Below are positions 27,001 through 36,126 of a DNA stretch of 64,000 bases, piece by piece. Source of the DNA: Acidobacteriota bacterium (GTDB lineage Bacteria; Acidobacteriota; Terriglobia; Acidiferrales; UBA7541); contig JABCZJ010000005.1 of assembly GCA_013289715.1 (NCBI GenBank), forward strand, positions 124,001 to 188,000, given 5' to 3'. A model generated the notes under the pieces. It was not told where the DNA came from. It worked only from the letters and a program-made list of their open reading frames with translations, and did no database searches. The position numbers and the translations under genes were made by a program. Position 1 is the first letter of the stretch, and every line of letters begins with the position of its first letter.

Positions 27001-27720
27001 TACACCAACGCTAAGTTGATGAGCAACACAGACACACTAACAACCTGGCTGGAAAGTGGCGTCGGCGCACCGCAAGACTGGAACAACCTCAAAGGAGAGA
27101 AGTCACTCTCGTCGCAGGATGTCTCCCAGCGTCTCGTGATCAGCTATGTTTATGACCTCCCCTTTGGTCACGGCCAGAGGTACATGTCGGATGCTTCCGG
27201 CATCGTAGGCAAGGTCGTTTCCGGCTGGGGCGTTGATGGCGTCACCGCTTTTCAGAAGGGCTTCCCACTGCCAATTAGTTTTAGTGGGTCCAACCAGATT
27301 TCGCTGGCGGGCTTCTCACAAAACTTTACTCTGCGTCCGAATGTTACTCCAGGATGTAACAAGGGCGCGGCGCATACGATCGCGCCGGGCACTACTAACA
27401 ACATCGTTTGGTTCAACGCGAGCTGCTTCACACCTCCTGCAGAGTGGGGTTTCGGCGACGAGTCGCGCGTTGATGCCACGCTTCGCGGCGCGGGGATCAA
27501 TAACTGGGACATTGCGTTATTTAAGACGACGAATTTCGGTCCGGAAAATAAACTTGGTTTGCAATTCCGCACCGAGTTCTTCAACACCTTCAATCGCGTC
27601 CAGTTTGGCCCACCGAACACGGGCTGCTGCACCACGGCACCGGCCGGCAACTTCGGTATCGTGAGCAGTCAACTTAACCAACCGCGCCTGATTCAGTTCG
27701 CACTGAAGTTCCTGTTCTAG
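24049..27720 (+). CDS. TonB-dependent receptor with N-terminal carboxypeptidase-regulatory domain
   Basis: The 1,223-residue product starts at ATG 24049 with GGAGGAG eight bases upstream. A signal peptide (residues 1-34, ending LAAQ) precedes a CarboxypepD_reg beta-sandwich (about 37-120: GSISGSVADASGSAVPDAQV, GLYSFVNLNPGEYRL), then a plug domain (about 125-240: ERKTNEIPLNGRNVFNLITLSP) and a large beta-barrel that ends in aromatic FALKFLF. This is the Acidobacterial form of an outer-membrane active transporter, comparable to SusC, for large ligands such as oligosaccharides. No SusD gene lies next to it. A strong hairpin follows at 27731-27772. Confidence 0.92.
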   Translation: MNQSPNRLLFVLAVCFSICLAAMLLGSPLAAQTTFGSISGSVADASGSAVPDAQVTLTSTATAAKQTYTTGGDGLYSFVNLNPGEYRLDVEKAGFKHYKRESVVVQVAQAIRIDAIMEVGAISQTVEVTAETPLLQPTDTSLGQVVDERKTNEIPLNGRNVFNLITLSPAAIAQGGSGGSQVGPNPFSWGNYQVGGSFGNESAEYIDGEPINIGYINLPVLIPDQDAISEFKVQYNNLGPEWGKFAGGVVNLSTKGGTNEYHGEAYEYLRNKVLNARPFFDTANPPYVQNQFGGTFGGPVIKDKTFFFFAYDGYRQRASTVFTTTVPTVAERGGVFPADVPIFDPLSVSAACLAPGGNTKANCGRTQFPNNTITNISPAALEELKFIAMPTNSNENSNFTAAAASGGNANQYVGRVDQNLTSTQHIFARYNFWNLLDLPTDPFKTGLCADKCAETYQTNALAINYSYSIRPDLILNLNGSGSRFHYARTPSNSNFDLTQFGWPAAYNAEIPAAGRSPFTPCFTPQDPSITCSQGQSFITDHDTQVAFSPSLTWIKGKHTWVFGGQLIETYDNYAQTNIASGAFAFNGSWTADNAVSPTPNTGISFADFLLGYGLNASSVFNHNYGEAQIPALVAQKETYRGFYFGDTWRATSKLTINYGLRYDLPGNFSERHNLSSYWDPSAVNRTVTGCGVFTSGLTAGQGIPGSPCPGDIFFVGTGINPGRTAVPLYKKEFMPRLGVAYSWDQKTVIRAGYGIFFIPNWGYFNMNPSNDPLNLATTLWVATTNSGLSPSSSLTQSGCTFAGAPAALACTSNGPFGPNVNTPLPRNGNISQFDAGGNPFEAPYRAYSPGYVQQFNVDLQRELPWGFFVDAAYAGSRGVHLASSNNVSINNLPDSFYAQAQAQANAGQPVSIIQPIPNPFQGITTVSGLNPSSGLPIPAGQLDRPYPEYSGLSLVGDGCCGSNYNSFQLTVTKRFKDGGSFLAAYTNAKLMSNTDTLTTWLESGVGAPQDWNNLKGEKSLSSQDVSQRLVISYVYDLPFGHGQRYMSDASGIVGKVVSGWGVDGVTAFQKGFPLPISFSGSNQISLAGFSQNFTLRPNVTPGCNKGAAHTIAPGTTNNIVWFNASCFTPPAEWGFGDESRVDATLRGAGINNWDIALFKTTNFGPENKLGLQFRTEFFNTFNRVQFGPPNTGCCTTAPAGNFGIVSSQLNQPRLIQFALKFLF

Positions 27721-27730
27721 CGCGTGAGTG

Positions 27731-27772
27731 GAGCGAAGGTGGATGCCTCCCCCCGGCATCCACCTATCGCTC
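27731..27772 (+). terminator. Strong hairpin after TonB receptor gene
   Basis: GAGCGA-A-GGTGGATGCC pairs with GGCATCCACC-TA-TCGCTC around a C-rich 7-base loop, about 16 base pairs with a small bulge. It begins 10 bases after the receptor stop. No T run follows, so it could be a terminator of non-canonical type or an mRNA-stabilising 3' hairpin that sets receptor levels apart from the downstream genes. Confidence 0.6.
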
Positions 27773-27977
27773 TGCTGACTCCCAATCAGCATCCTCAGCG
27801 AAGCGTTTGTGCACTCGGCTCTGACAATTGGAATCCCTCTCGTTGGACTCCACGGCGAAGCTGGATGCCATGATCACGGCGGTCGAAGCTGCGCCCATGA
27901 GCTTTGCGCCTGCCATGCGTCCGCGCGTGACTTCTGCTAACCTTGCGATTGCCTCACCGGAGCCCACGAAAACCCGC

Positions 27978-29624
27978 ATGAAACGCCGCATCTCACGACG
28001 CGATTTCCTTGAATCGTTTGCCGCGATGGGTCTGGCGTTGCCCGTCTCCTCGTCCATGTTTGATGTGAAACACCCACGTGGTCTGGATTTCAACCACGTG
28101 AATTCGCCCACGCCTCAGAAGTATCTGATCGAGACGATGGGTGGCGGCGTGGCGCTCGTCGATTACAACAACGACGGACTGCTCGACATTTTCTTGGTGA
28201 ACAGCGGCCAACTCTCGAATCCGATGCATCCACCGGAGGCCTTCGACCGGCACGATCCGCGGAACTGGAATCGTCTGTTCCGGCAAAATCCGGATGGCAG
28301 CTTCACGGACGTCACCAAAGAAGCCGGCCTAGCCAATGCGGGCGATGGCAATTACGGCATGGGAGTGGCAGTCGGCGATTACGACAACGACGGGTTTCCT
28401 GACCTCTACATAACGAACTACGGCAAAAATACGCTATACCACAACAATGGCGATGGCACTTTCACCGACGTGACCGCCAAAGCCGGCGTGGAGGCGGGAG
28501 GCTGGAGTTGCTCCGCGGGCTTCTTCGATTACGACAACGACGGCCACCTGGACCTGTTCGTCACGCGATACATGCTCTGGGACACGCAGCACAGCAAGAT
28601 TTGCGGAGGCGAGTGGCAGACGTACTGTCCGCCTGCCGAATTCCCCTCGACCACGAACATCCTTTATCGCAATCGCGGCGATGGCACATTCGAAGACGTC
28701 AGCCAGCAGTCCGGAATCGCCTCGCTCAAAGGGCGCTCGCTGGGCGTATCCTTCGCGGACTACGATGACGACGGATTCGCCGATATTTTCGTCTCGAACG
28801 ACGGCATGCGCCAGTTTCTCTTCCATAATAATGGCGACGGCACGTTTACCGAACGCGCACTGGAAGCCGGCACGGCGCTCACCGCGGATGGCAAGCCTCT
28901 TTCAGGCATGGGCACTGTCTTTCAAGACTACGACAATGATGGGCGCCCGGACATACTCGTCACCGTGCTGCCCCGCGAGGTTTACGCGCTCTTTCACAAC
29001 GACGGCAACGGCTCATTCAGTTACCGCAGCCTGCAGGCGGGGTTGGGATTGCTCTCGGCTGCAAGTTCCGGATGGGGTGTAGGCTTGGAAGACTTCGACA
29101 ACGACGGCTGGAAGGACCTATTCGTCGCCCAGAGCCACGTGCTGGATAACGTCGAGCAGATTGACCACATGCTGCATTACAAGGAGCCGCCGCTGCTGGC
29201 GCTCAACCACAATGGACGCTTCGAGCGCGCCGATTCAGGGATCAGTTCCGCGATTGCCGGCCGTGGCGCTGCGTTCGGCGATTTGAATAATGATGGCTGG
29301 ATGGATGTCGTTGTGACATCGCTCGGTGGAGAGCCGCTGGTGCTCATGAATCACGCAGGCACCGGCCACTGGCTCTCCATCACCTTGCGCGGAACGCGGA
29401 GCAATCGCGACGGACTCGGCGCTCGCGTGCAGGTGAATGGTCAGACGCGATTCGCGACTACTGCCGGTAGCTACATTTCGGCCAGCGACAAGCGTTTGCA
29501 CTTTGGTCTTGGCGCCGCGGAAGTAGCGAAGGTGGAAATTCACTGGCCCTCTGGCGTACATCAAGTCCTTGAGCGTGTCAAAGCCGATCAGTTTCTCGAA
29601 GTCCGCGAGCCGGAAAAATCATGA
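27978..29624 (+). CDS. CRTAC1-family protein (FG-GAP/VCBS propeller with ASPIC/UnbV C-terminus), Tat-exported
   Basis: The 548-residue product starts at ATG 27978, chosen because it opens with a clear twin-arginine signal (RISRRDFLESFAAMGLALP). The frame is open to 27828, and the ribosome binding site is poor, so the start is uncertain. The body has repeated calcium-type FG-GAP motifs (DYNNDGLLDIFLVN, DYDNDGFPDLYITN, DYDNDGHLDLFVTR, DYDDDGFADIFVSN), a seven-bladed integrin-like propeller. The C-terminus (RSNRDGLGARVQVNGQ; VEIHWPSGVHQVLE) is an ASPIC/UnbV domain. Such proteins are frequent beside TonB receptors in Acidobacteria; function is unproven. It overlaps the TPR gene by four bases. Confidence 0.88.
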   Translation: MKRRISRRDFLESFAAMGLALPVSSSMFDVKHPRGLDFNHVNSPTPQKYLIETMGGGVALVDYNNDGLLDIFLVNSGQLSNPMHPPEAFDRHDPRNWNRLFRQNPDGSFTDVTKEAGLANAGDGNYGMGVAVGDYDNDGFPDLYITNYGKNTLYHNNGDGTFTDVTAKAGVEAGGWSCSAGFFDYDNDGHLDLFVTRYMLWDTQHSKICGGEWQTYCPPAEFPSTTNILYRNRGDGTFEDVSQQSGIASLKGRSLGVSFADYDDDGFADIFVSNDGMRQFLFHNNGDGTFTERALEAGTALTADGKPLSGMGTVFQDYDNDGRPDILVTVLPREVYALFHNDGNGSFSYRSLQAGLGLLSAASSGWGVGLEDFDNDGWKDLFVAQSHVLDNVEQIDHMLHYKEPPLLALNHNGRFERADSGISSAIAGRGAAFGDLNNDGWMDVVVTSLGGEPLVLMNHAGTGHWLSITLRGTRSNRDGLGARVQVNGQTRFATTAGSYISASDKRLHFGLGAAEVAKVEIHWPSGVHQVLERVKADQFLEVREPEKS

Positions 29625-30697
29625 GCGGCGTTTTGCTTTCACTTTTACTCGGGCTGCAGGCGTCGGGGTCGCCCTCGCCGGCGCTCCAACATTTGCACGC
29701 TGGAGTAGAAGCTGAAAAGAACGGGCAATTGGATGCAGCCCTCGTCGAAATTCAAAAAGCCACGCAGCTCGATCCGAAGTTAGCCGTCGCGTTCGTTGAT
29801 CTCGGCGACGTCTACATCGAAAAACGCGATTATGCGGCCGCCATCCCGCCGCTCAAGCGGGCCATCGAACTCAGCCCGAGCCTTGAGGGTGCGCACCGGC
29901 TGTTGGGATACGCGCTGCTGGCGCAGGGGTATGCCAGCGAAGCGATTCCGCATCTGGAGAAGGCGCACGAGGCGGATGCGCTGGGTATCGCCCTTCTCGA
30001 AGCGGGACGTTTGCCGGACGCTGTGACCGTTCTGCAAAAGGCCTTGGCGCAAAACCCGAATGACCCCGACCTGTTGTACTACTACGGCCGGGCTTCGGGC
30101 CTACTCTCCAAACAGGTTTTTGACGAGCTCGAAGCCCGTTTCCCGGATTCCGCGCGCGCACATCAGATGATGGCGCAGGACTACGCCGCGCTGCGCGACG
30201 TTCCCGCCGCCGAGCGCGAATTTCTCGAAGCGCTGCGCTTGCGGCCCGAGACAGCCGGCCTGCATCTGGAGTTCGGCGAGCTTTACGCGCGCGCGCAGCA
30301 ATGGGACAAGGCCGCGGAACAATTCCAACTGGAAACAGAAGCCCAGCCGGGCAGCCCCGAAGCTTTTTATCGTTTGGGCGAAGCCCTGGTGCAGCTGGGG
30401 AAATTTCACGAAGCGCGCGAAGCTTTGGCGCATTCCGACAAATTGAAGGAAGACATGCCGGAAACGCTCTACATGCTTGGTAAAGCTGCGGCGATGGATG
30501 GAGACGACGGCTTAGCCCAGAAGTCCTGGGAACACCTGCTGCGCGTGGAAAAAGATACGGAGCTGGCCGCCCAAGCGCACTTCGGCCTGGCTGGCATTTA
30601 TCGCAAGCAGGGAAAGACCGCTGACGCGGACCGCGAAATCGAAGAATTCCGCAAATTGCAAGGCAGCGCGGGCCACACCGACGATTCGCCGAAGTAA
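29621..30697 (+). CDS. Secreted TPR protein
   Basis: The 358-residue product has a short signal peptide (VLLSLLLGLQASGSP) and TPR units across nearly its whole length (for example AALVEIQKATQLDPKLAVAFVDLGDVYIEKRDYAAAIPPLKRAIELSPS, given here only as key positions about residues 34-85; later units at 85-120, 185-240, 240-300). It overlaps the CRTAC1 gene by ATGA and is followed 34 bases on by the GH3 gene, so all three are likely co-transcribed. TPR proteins are assembly scaffolds. It may organise the CRTAC1 protein, receptor and hydrolase in the periplasm, which is inference. Confidence 0.85.
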   Translation: MSGVLLSLLLGLQASGSPSPALQHLHAGVEAEKNGQLDAALVEIQKATQLDPKLAVAFVDLGDVYIEKRDYAAAIPPLKRAIELSPSLEGAHRLLGYALLAQGYASEAIPHLEKAHEADALGIALLEAGRLPDAVTVLQKALAQNPNDPDLLYYYGRASGLLSKQVFDELEARFPDSARAHQMMAQDYAALRDVPAAEREFLEALRLRPETAGLHLEFGELYARAQQWDKAAEQFQLETEAQPGSPEAFYRLGEALVQLGKFHEAREALAHSDKLKEDMPETLYMLGKAAAMDGDDGLAQKSWEHLLRVEKDTELAAQAHFGLAGIYRKQGKTADADREIEEFRKLQGSAGHTDDSPK

Positions 30698-30731
30698 CTA
30701 ATTGCCGCGCACGAGCCGAAGGAGAGAGCCG

Positions 30732-33320
30732 ATGAAACCTGCACCCACGAACGCAAGGTCATCGCAACGCAGAATCAGCGTGACCTTCGCTTTGTTGTTT
30801 ATCGCGATCACCGCGGCGCTGGTTCCTTCCGCTACTTCGGCCCCCGCCGATGTCGAGCAACGCGTCGAAGCGATCCTCAGCAAAATGACTCTCGAGCAGA
30901 AGATTGACATGATTGGCGGCGAGGACGATTTCTACATTCGCGCGTATCCCGAGCTTGGCTTGCCGCGCTTGCGGATGGCAGACGGCCCCATTGGAGTTCG
31001 CCACGGCGGGCCTTCCACCACAATGGCCGGCGGCATTTCGCTGGCGGCTTCGTGGGACCCCGCGCTCGCAGCGGAAGAGGGAACTCAAATCGCGCGCGAC
31101 GCCCGCGCGAAGGGCGTGCATTTCATGCTCGGACCTGCTTTCAACATCTATCGCGCGCCCATGAACGGCCGGAATTTCGAATACATGGGTGAAGATCCAT
31201 ATCTCGCGGCTCAAATCGCGGTGGGATACATCGAGGGAATGCAGAGCCAGGGTGTGAGCGCTACGGCGAAGCATTTCATAGGGAATAATTCCGATTACGA
31301 TCGCCACAACACCGATTCGATCATTGACGAGCGCACCATGCGCGAAATCTATCTTCCCGCATTCGAAGCCGCAGTGAAACAGGGGCACGTGCGCGCAGTG
31401 ATGGATTCCTACAATTTGACGAACGGTACCCACATGACGCAGAACGCCCACCTGAATATTGACGTATTGAAGAAGGAGTGGGGCTTCGACGGCATCCTGA
31501 TGTCCGACTGGACGTCGACATACGACGCTGTGGAAGCTGCCAACGGCGGCCTGGACCTCGAGATGCCGTCCGGAAAATTCCTGAACCGCGAGAAGTTGCT
31601 GCCGGCAATTCAAAACGGGCAGGTTTCCGTCGCGACGATTGACGACAAGGTGCGCCGCATTCTGCGCGTCGCGATTCAGTTCGGCTGGCTCGACCGTGAA
31701 CAGACCGATCTGACGATCTCGCGTTACAACCGCGAAGGCGATCAAGTTGCGCTGCAGGCCGCGCGCGAAGGTGCCGTGTTGCTGAAAAATGATGGCAATC
31801 TGCTGCCGCTCAAGAAGGACTCAGTAAAATCGATACTGGTGGTCGGACCCGATGCTTATCCCGCGGTGCCGGTAGGCGGCGGTAGCGCTCGCGCGGTGCC
31901 GTTTGAAGCCGTCAGTTTTCTGCAAGGTATCAGCGACTACGTGGGAAATCGCGCGCAGGTTTTCTACAGCCCGGGCATTCCAACTGTGCAGGAAATGGCG
32001 GCGGTGAAGTCGTTCTCCACCGACGCGAAGGGCGGGACTCCAGGATTTGAAGCAGAACATTTCACCAATCCGGATTTGCAGGGAACGCCGTTCCTCACGC
32101 GCACCGAAGAGCGTATTGATTTCGGACCGCCGCCAAGCAAGAAGAATTTGCCCACCCAGGCGTTGTCCTCTCGCTGGACCGGTTACTACACACCGAACGC
32201 CGCCGGCAAGTACGATCTCTTCGTTTCTTCATCAGGCGAAGATGGCGGCCAATACCGCGTCTACGTTGACGACAAAATTGTGCTCGATGATTGGACCACT
32301 TCAAAGGAACTGCTCGGCGTCGCGACACTGTCTCTCGATGCCAATCCGCACAAGATCGTTCTCGAACATCACGGCGAATCGAGGTGGCTTGGCGGGCACC
32401 TACGCATGGGAATTACTCGCCAAGGTACCTACATTCTTCCGGATACGAAGAAACTGGCTGTAAAGGCGGATGTAGTGGTGGTTGCGGCGGGATTTGATCC
32501 GCAGTCTGAAAGCGAAGGCGCCGACCGCACTTTCCGCCTGCCTCCGGGGCAAGATGAACTGGTCCAGGAAATGGCCGCCGTGAACAAGAACACCATCGTC
32601 GTGCTTACTTCCGGCGGCGGCGCGGACATGAACGCCTGGATCGATCGCGTGCCGGCGCTGTTGGAAGCGTGGTATCCGGGACAGGAAGGCGGAAAAGCGG
32701 CTGCAGAAATTTTGTTCGGCGATGTGAATCCCTCGGGCCGATTGCCAGCAACTTTTGAGCGCCGTTGGGAAGACAATCCGGTGCACGACAGCTACTACCC
32801 GGCAGCTGGAAGCAATCGAGTCGTATATAAGGAAGGCGTGTTCGTGGGTTATCGCGGCTACGAGCACAATGGGACAAAGCCTTTGTTTCCATTCGGTTAT
32901 GGGCTTTCCTATACTTCCTTCCAGTACGGGAATCTGAGCATCAAGCCCGCGGGCGCGAACGCCAAGAGCGACGGATTTTCCGCGCCGCTATACCAAATTT
33001 CGTTCGACGTGACAAACACTGGAACGCGCGCAGGCGCCGACGTCGCTCAGGTTTATGTGGCGGAGCCGCACGCGAAAGTTCCCCGGCCGGCGAAGGAACT
33101 AAAAGGATTTGCGCGAATCAATCTGAAACCGGGCGAGACGAAAACCGCGACCGTGACTTTGGATGGCCGCGCTTTTTCCTACTACGATGCGGACGCGAAA
33201 AAGTGGCGCGCCGATCCGGGCGAATTCCAGATTCTTGTGGGACGTTCGAGTCAGGATATCCAACTGCACAGCGGCGTCACGCTTTCGGCGGATGCGGCAG
33301 CCTCTGCGAATAATAAATAG
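30732..33320 (+). CDS. GH3 beta-glycosidase with inserted PA14 domain
   Basis: The 862-residue product has ATG 30732 with AAGGAGAGAG upstream. A signal peptide (VTFALLFIAITAALVPSATSA) precedes the GH3 TIM barrel (about 45-330: LPRLRMADGPIGVRHGG, ATAKHFIGNNSDYDRHN), with nucleophile D259 in LMSDWTS. The alpha/beta sandwich follows (GAVLLKNDGNLLPLK) and is interrupted by a PA14 domain (about residues 430-580: SRWTGYYTPNAAGKYDLFVSS). A fibronectin-III-like C-terminal domain (ISFDVTNTGTRAGADVAQVYV) ends the protein. PA14-GH3 enzymes are typically beta-glucosidases or related exo-acting enzymes; the carbohydrate released would feed the nearby importers. Confidence 0.93.
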   Translation: MKPAPTNARSSQRRISVTFALLFIAITAALVPSATSAPADVEQRVEAILSKMTLEQKIDMIGGEDDFYIRAYPELGLPRLRMADGPIGVRHGGPSTTMAGGISLAASWDPALAAEEGTQIARDARAKGVHFMLGPAFNIYRAPMNGRNFEYMGEDPYLAAQIAVGYIEGMQSQGVSATAKHFIGNNSDYDRHNTDSIIDERTMREIYLPAFEAAVKQGHVRAVMDSYNLTNGTHMTQNAHLNIDVLKKEWGFDGILMSDWTSTYDAVEAANGGLDLEMPSGKFLNREKLLPAIQNGQVSVATIDDKVRRILRVAIQFGWLDREQTDLTISRYNREGDQVALQAAREGAVLLKNDGNLLPLKKDSVKSILVVGPDAYPAVPVGGGSARAVPFEAVSFLQGISDYVGNRAQVFYSPGIPTVQEMAAVKSFSTDAKGGTPGFEAEHFTNPDLQGTPFLTRTEERIDFGPPPSKKNLPTQALSSRWTGYYTPNAAGKYDLFVSSSGEDGGQYRVYVDDKIVLDDWTTSKELLGVATLSLDANPHKIVLEHHGESRWLGGHLRMGITRQGTYILPDTKKLAVKADVVVVAAGFDPQSESEGADRTFRLPPGQDELVQEMAAVNKNTIVVLTSGGGADMNAWIDRVPALLEAWYPGQEGGKAAAEILFGDVNPSGRLPATFERRWEDNPVHDSYYPAAGSNRVVYKEGVFVGYRGYEHNGTKPLFPFGYGLSYTSFQYGNLSIKPAGANAKSDGFSAPLYQISFDVTNTGTRAGADVAQVYVAEPHAKVPRPAKELKGFARINLKPGETKTATVTLDGRAFSYYDADAKKWRADPGEFQILVGRSSQDIQLHSGVTLSADAAASANNK

Positions 33321-33348
33321 CTTTCGGCGATCGACTATCTCGGCGCGC

Positions 33349-35994
33349 TTAGTGCATGGTCGGAGATGCCGGAAACGCGTCCGTCAGTGATGTCACCTGC
33401 AGCGAGCTTTTCAGTTGATCGAGCGACACGGAAGAAGGAGTCGTGAGCTTGACGGTGACCGTCTCGCCTGGCAGCAAGTCAAAATAATTATCCGCGGTTT
33501 GCACATCCAGATCGCCGAACGATAGGTAAACGCTGCGCGCGAGCACCTGCGAACGGAGCGTCACCGCGTATGTTCCGTTCGAATTCGAGAGCGACGTTTC
33601 GATATGCACCGAAGTGGGTAGGTCCAGATTGTGCATGGTGTCGAAGAAAATCAAATTCCGCGACACGTTCTGTCCGGCAACTCCGAGATCGAACACCAGA
33701 AAGCATTTCTTCGGATCGGCGCTTGCCAGCAGCTCCTTCTCGTCCAACGTGAAGTCCACGGCGCTGGATTGCGCAGGCACCTGCACGTCCTGCGTTTTCT
33801 CCGTCAGCACTTTCCCGGAAAAATCCAGCAAGCGCGTATGAATCTGGCCGCTGAGCGCTTGCAGCTTGTCGGATACTACGTAAACGTCCACCTTCCCGTC
33901 GTGCGCGAAGGGTGAAACGATCACGTCATCGTAAAATCGCCGCGAGTAATATTGCAGCGCCTTCCAGCGTCCGTAGTAATCAATGCTCGCCCAGGAAGCC
34001 ACCGGCCAACAGTCGTTCAACTGCCAATAGAGCGAGCCCATCGTGTTCGGCCGCTGCCGCCGCAGGTGTTCCGCTCCTACCTTGATGGCTTCGGCCTGCA
34101 GGACCTGGCTCAAGTACACAAACGACGCAAAATCCTTCGGCTCCGGATACCAGCGCAGCATGTAGCTCAGGATCCGCTCGTTGCCGCCGTGATTTTTCTG
34201 GTGGTCTTGCATGGTTGCGGAGTGGATATCCATGTCGCCGGGCTGCGCGAAAGTGCGAATCGTGCGCATCTCCGGGAAGGATTGAAATCCATATTCGGAC
34301 ATAAAGCGCGGAAATTGCTGCGTGTACATTTCGATCGGGGCCAGTGCGTGCCAGACCTGCCAATAGTGCATATCGCCGTTGGTCTGGCTGTCTGGAGGGT
34401 CTTCGAAATTCGCACTCGGTGAACTGGCCCAATAGGGCACAGGATCCGCATAACGCGCAACGACGCCCGCAAGGACGCTATGGAACAGCACGACGTAATC
34501 CGTCCACACTTTTTCGCGGTCGGCCGGCGAAACCGCTTCCTTGAAGATTTTTCGATCGTCCCAGTGCACCCAGCCCGTCTCGATTTCGTTATTGCCGCAC
34601 CACAGGACGATGCTGGGATGATCGCGCAGGCGTTCGACTTGCTCGATGGCCTCTTGCCGCACATTCTCCTGAAAATCCGCGCCGCCCGGAACCATGTCGC
34701 CGCCGAAAATGAACTCCTGCCAGACCATGATGCCCAACTCGTCGCAAATATCGTAGAAATCGTCCGATTCGTAATATCCGCCGCCCCACTCGCGCACCAT
34801 GTTCATGTGTGCGTCGCGCGCCGATTCCAGAATCTGGCGATGGATTTCCGGCGTGACGCGGTTCGGAAAGCTGTCGAACGGAATCACATCCGCGCCCTTG
34901 GCGAAAACGGGAATGCCGTTGACGACGAACGCGAAGCTCTTGCCCGTCGCAGTCACTTCCCGGCGCAAATCGATCGAACGCAGTCCCGTTTTAAGCGAAG
35001 CCTCGGCGGCGACGTCACGTCCTGTTCGCACCGTAGCCGCAAAGCGATAGCGGTCCTGCGCACCATAACCGAGCGGATACCACAGCTTGGGATTCGCGAT
35101 GTGAATCGGGACGCGGATGCGATTCAGGCCCGGTTCCAATTGCACATTCTGCCGAATCGGCGCCACTGCAGCGCCGCTCAGCTCTCCATAGTTGATTTCA
35201 ACGATCGCGGCCGTGCTGCGGCTCGCATCGATTTCGAATTCGGCGGCGAGCGCGGCGAATTCCTTGCTGACTCTCTGTTGTTGGACGTGAAAATTCTCGA
35301 TGCGTAGCGCGTCCCAGGTCTCCATGCGAATCGGCTGCCAAATTCCCTCGGTCACGTAGCGCGGTCCCCAATCCCAGCCGTACTGATAGGGTGCTTTGCG
35401 AGTGTAGGGCGCTGTGGCGATGTTTTCTTCGTTTCCCGTGTTATGCGAAGTGACCGACGGCAAAATGTACGGAAGCGCTTTTACTTTCGGAATCATCGAT
35501 TCAATCGGGGAATGGAACACCACGCGCAGCGTGTTCGCGCCGGTCTTCAGCAAAGCTTTTGCGGGCACGCGCCAGCGCCGGAACATATTGTCGCTGTGTA
35601 GTACGGCCTGGTCGTTCACGTAAACGTCCGCGTAGGTGTCCAGGCCTTCAAAAACCAGGTCCACGTGATCGTGCGCGAGCGTCGCTGCGTCCGCTTGGAA
35701 TGTGGTCCGATACTCCCAATCGGTCAGACCAATCCATTGCAAGCGCGTGTCGTTGTCCTGGTAAAAAGGATCCGGAATCAAGCCATCGCGCAGCAGATCG
35801 GTCTGCACGACGCCCGGCACCTGCGCGGGGTGCCAGTCTTTCAGCTCCGCTCGATCCGTCTTGCTGACGGCGCGAAACTCCCATTTCGCTTCGAGCACTC
35901 GCAAGGAGGCTTGGCCGGCAACTTGTGGGGAAAGCGTCAGAAACAGGAAGGCGGAGTAGACCGTCCAGCGAAATAGCCGTAGTGGTAGAGGCAA
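33349..35994 (-). CDS. GH2 beta-mannosidase-like exoglycosidase
   Basis: The 881-residue product begins at TTG 35994. The stop codon just upstream, a signal peptide (LRLFRWTVYSAFLFLTL...VAG) and GAGGTGG before it support this unusual start. The domain order is a jelly-roll sugar-binding domain (about 25-200, GLDTYADVYVND), an Ig-like domain, then the GH2 TIM barrel with acid/base E470 (WCGNNE) and nucleophile E567 (MSEYGFQSFPE), and C-terminal Ig-like domains. Details such as PFYQDND, TAPYTRKAPYQYGWDWGPR and GNNEIETGWVHWDD are typical of beta-mannosidases rather than beta-galactosidases. It would act on manno-oligosaccharides or N-glycan cores. It is convergent with the GH3 gene, 28 bases apart. 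Confidence 0.92.
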   Translation of the reverse strand: MPLPLRLFRWTVYSAFLFLTLSPQVAGQASLRVLEAKWEFRAVSKTDRAELKDWHPAQVPGVVQTDLLRDGLIPDPFYQDNDTRLQWIGLTDWEYRTTFQADAATLAHDHVDLVFEGLDTYADVYVNDQAVLHSDNMFRRWRVPAKALLKTGANTLRVVFHSPIESMIPKVKALPYILPSVTSHNTGNEENIATAPYTRKAPYQYGWDWGPRYVTEGIWQPIRMETWDALRIENFHVQQQRVSKEFAALAAEFEIDASRSTAAIVEINYGELSGAAVAPIRQNVQLEPGLNRIRVPIHIANPKLWYPLGYGAQDRYRFAATVRTGRDVAAEASLKTGLRSIDLRREVTATGKSFAFVVNGIPVFAKGADVIPFDSFPNRVTPEIHRQILESARDAHMNMVREWGGGYYESDDFYDICDELGIMVWQEFIFGGDMVPGGADFQENVRQEAIEQVERLRDHPSIVLWCGNNEIETGWVHWDDRKIFKEAVSPADREKVWTDYVVLFHSVLAGVVARYADPVPYWASSPSANFEDPPDSQTNGDMHYWQVWHALAPIEMYTQQFPRFMSEYGFQSFPEMRTIRTFAQPGDMDIHSATMQDHQKNHGGNERILSYMLRWYPEPKDFASFVYLSQVLQAEAIKVGAEHLRRQRPNTMGSLYWQLNDCWPVASWASIDYYGRWKALQYYSRRFYDDVIVSPFAHDGKVDVYVVSDKLQALSGQIHTRLLDFSGKVLTEKTQDVQVPAQSSAVDFTLDEKELLASADPKKCFLVFDLGVAGQNVSRNLIFFDTMHNLDLPTSVHIETSLSNSNGTYAVTLRSQVLARSVYLSFGDLDVQTADNYFDLLPGETVTVKLTTPSSVSLDQLKSSLQVTSLTDAFPASPTMH

Positions 35995-36029
35995 GTTTGC
36001 GCCACCTCAAGTAGAATATCGATTTGGGA

Positions 36030-36044
36030 GCGCCGTTCCGGCGC
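36030..36044. promoter_or_regulatory. Palindrome in GH2/oxidoreductase divergent region
   Basis: GCGCCG-TTC-CGGCGC is a perfect inverted repeat midway between the divergent GH2 and Gfo/Idh/MocA genes. A possible plus-strand -10 (ATAGATAAT) lies a little downstream. It could be a shared operator or a simple hairpin. Confidence 0.35.
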
Positions 36045-36126
36045 GGTTAGAGAATAGATAATGATTTTTTGTGACGCAAGCACTTTCGGGTCTGGGCGCG
36101 CACTGGCCGCCTGAGGAGAATGCCTC

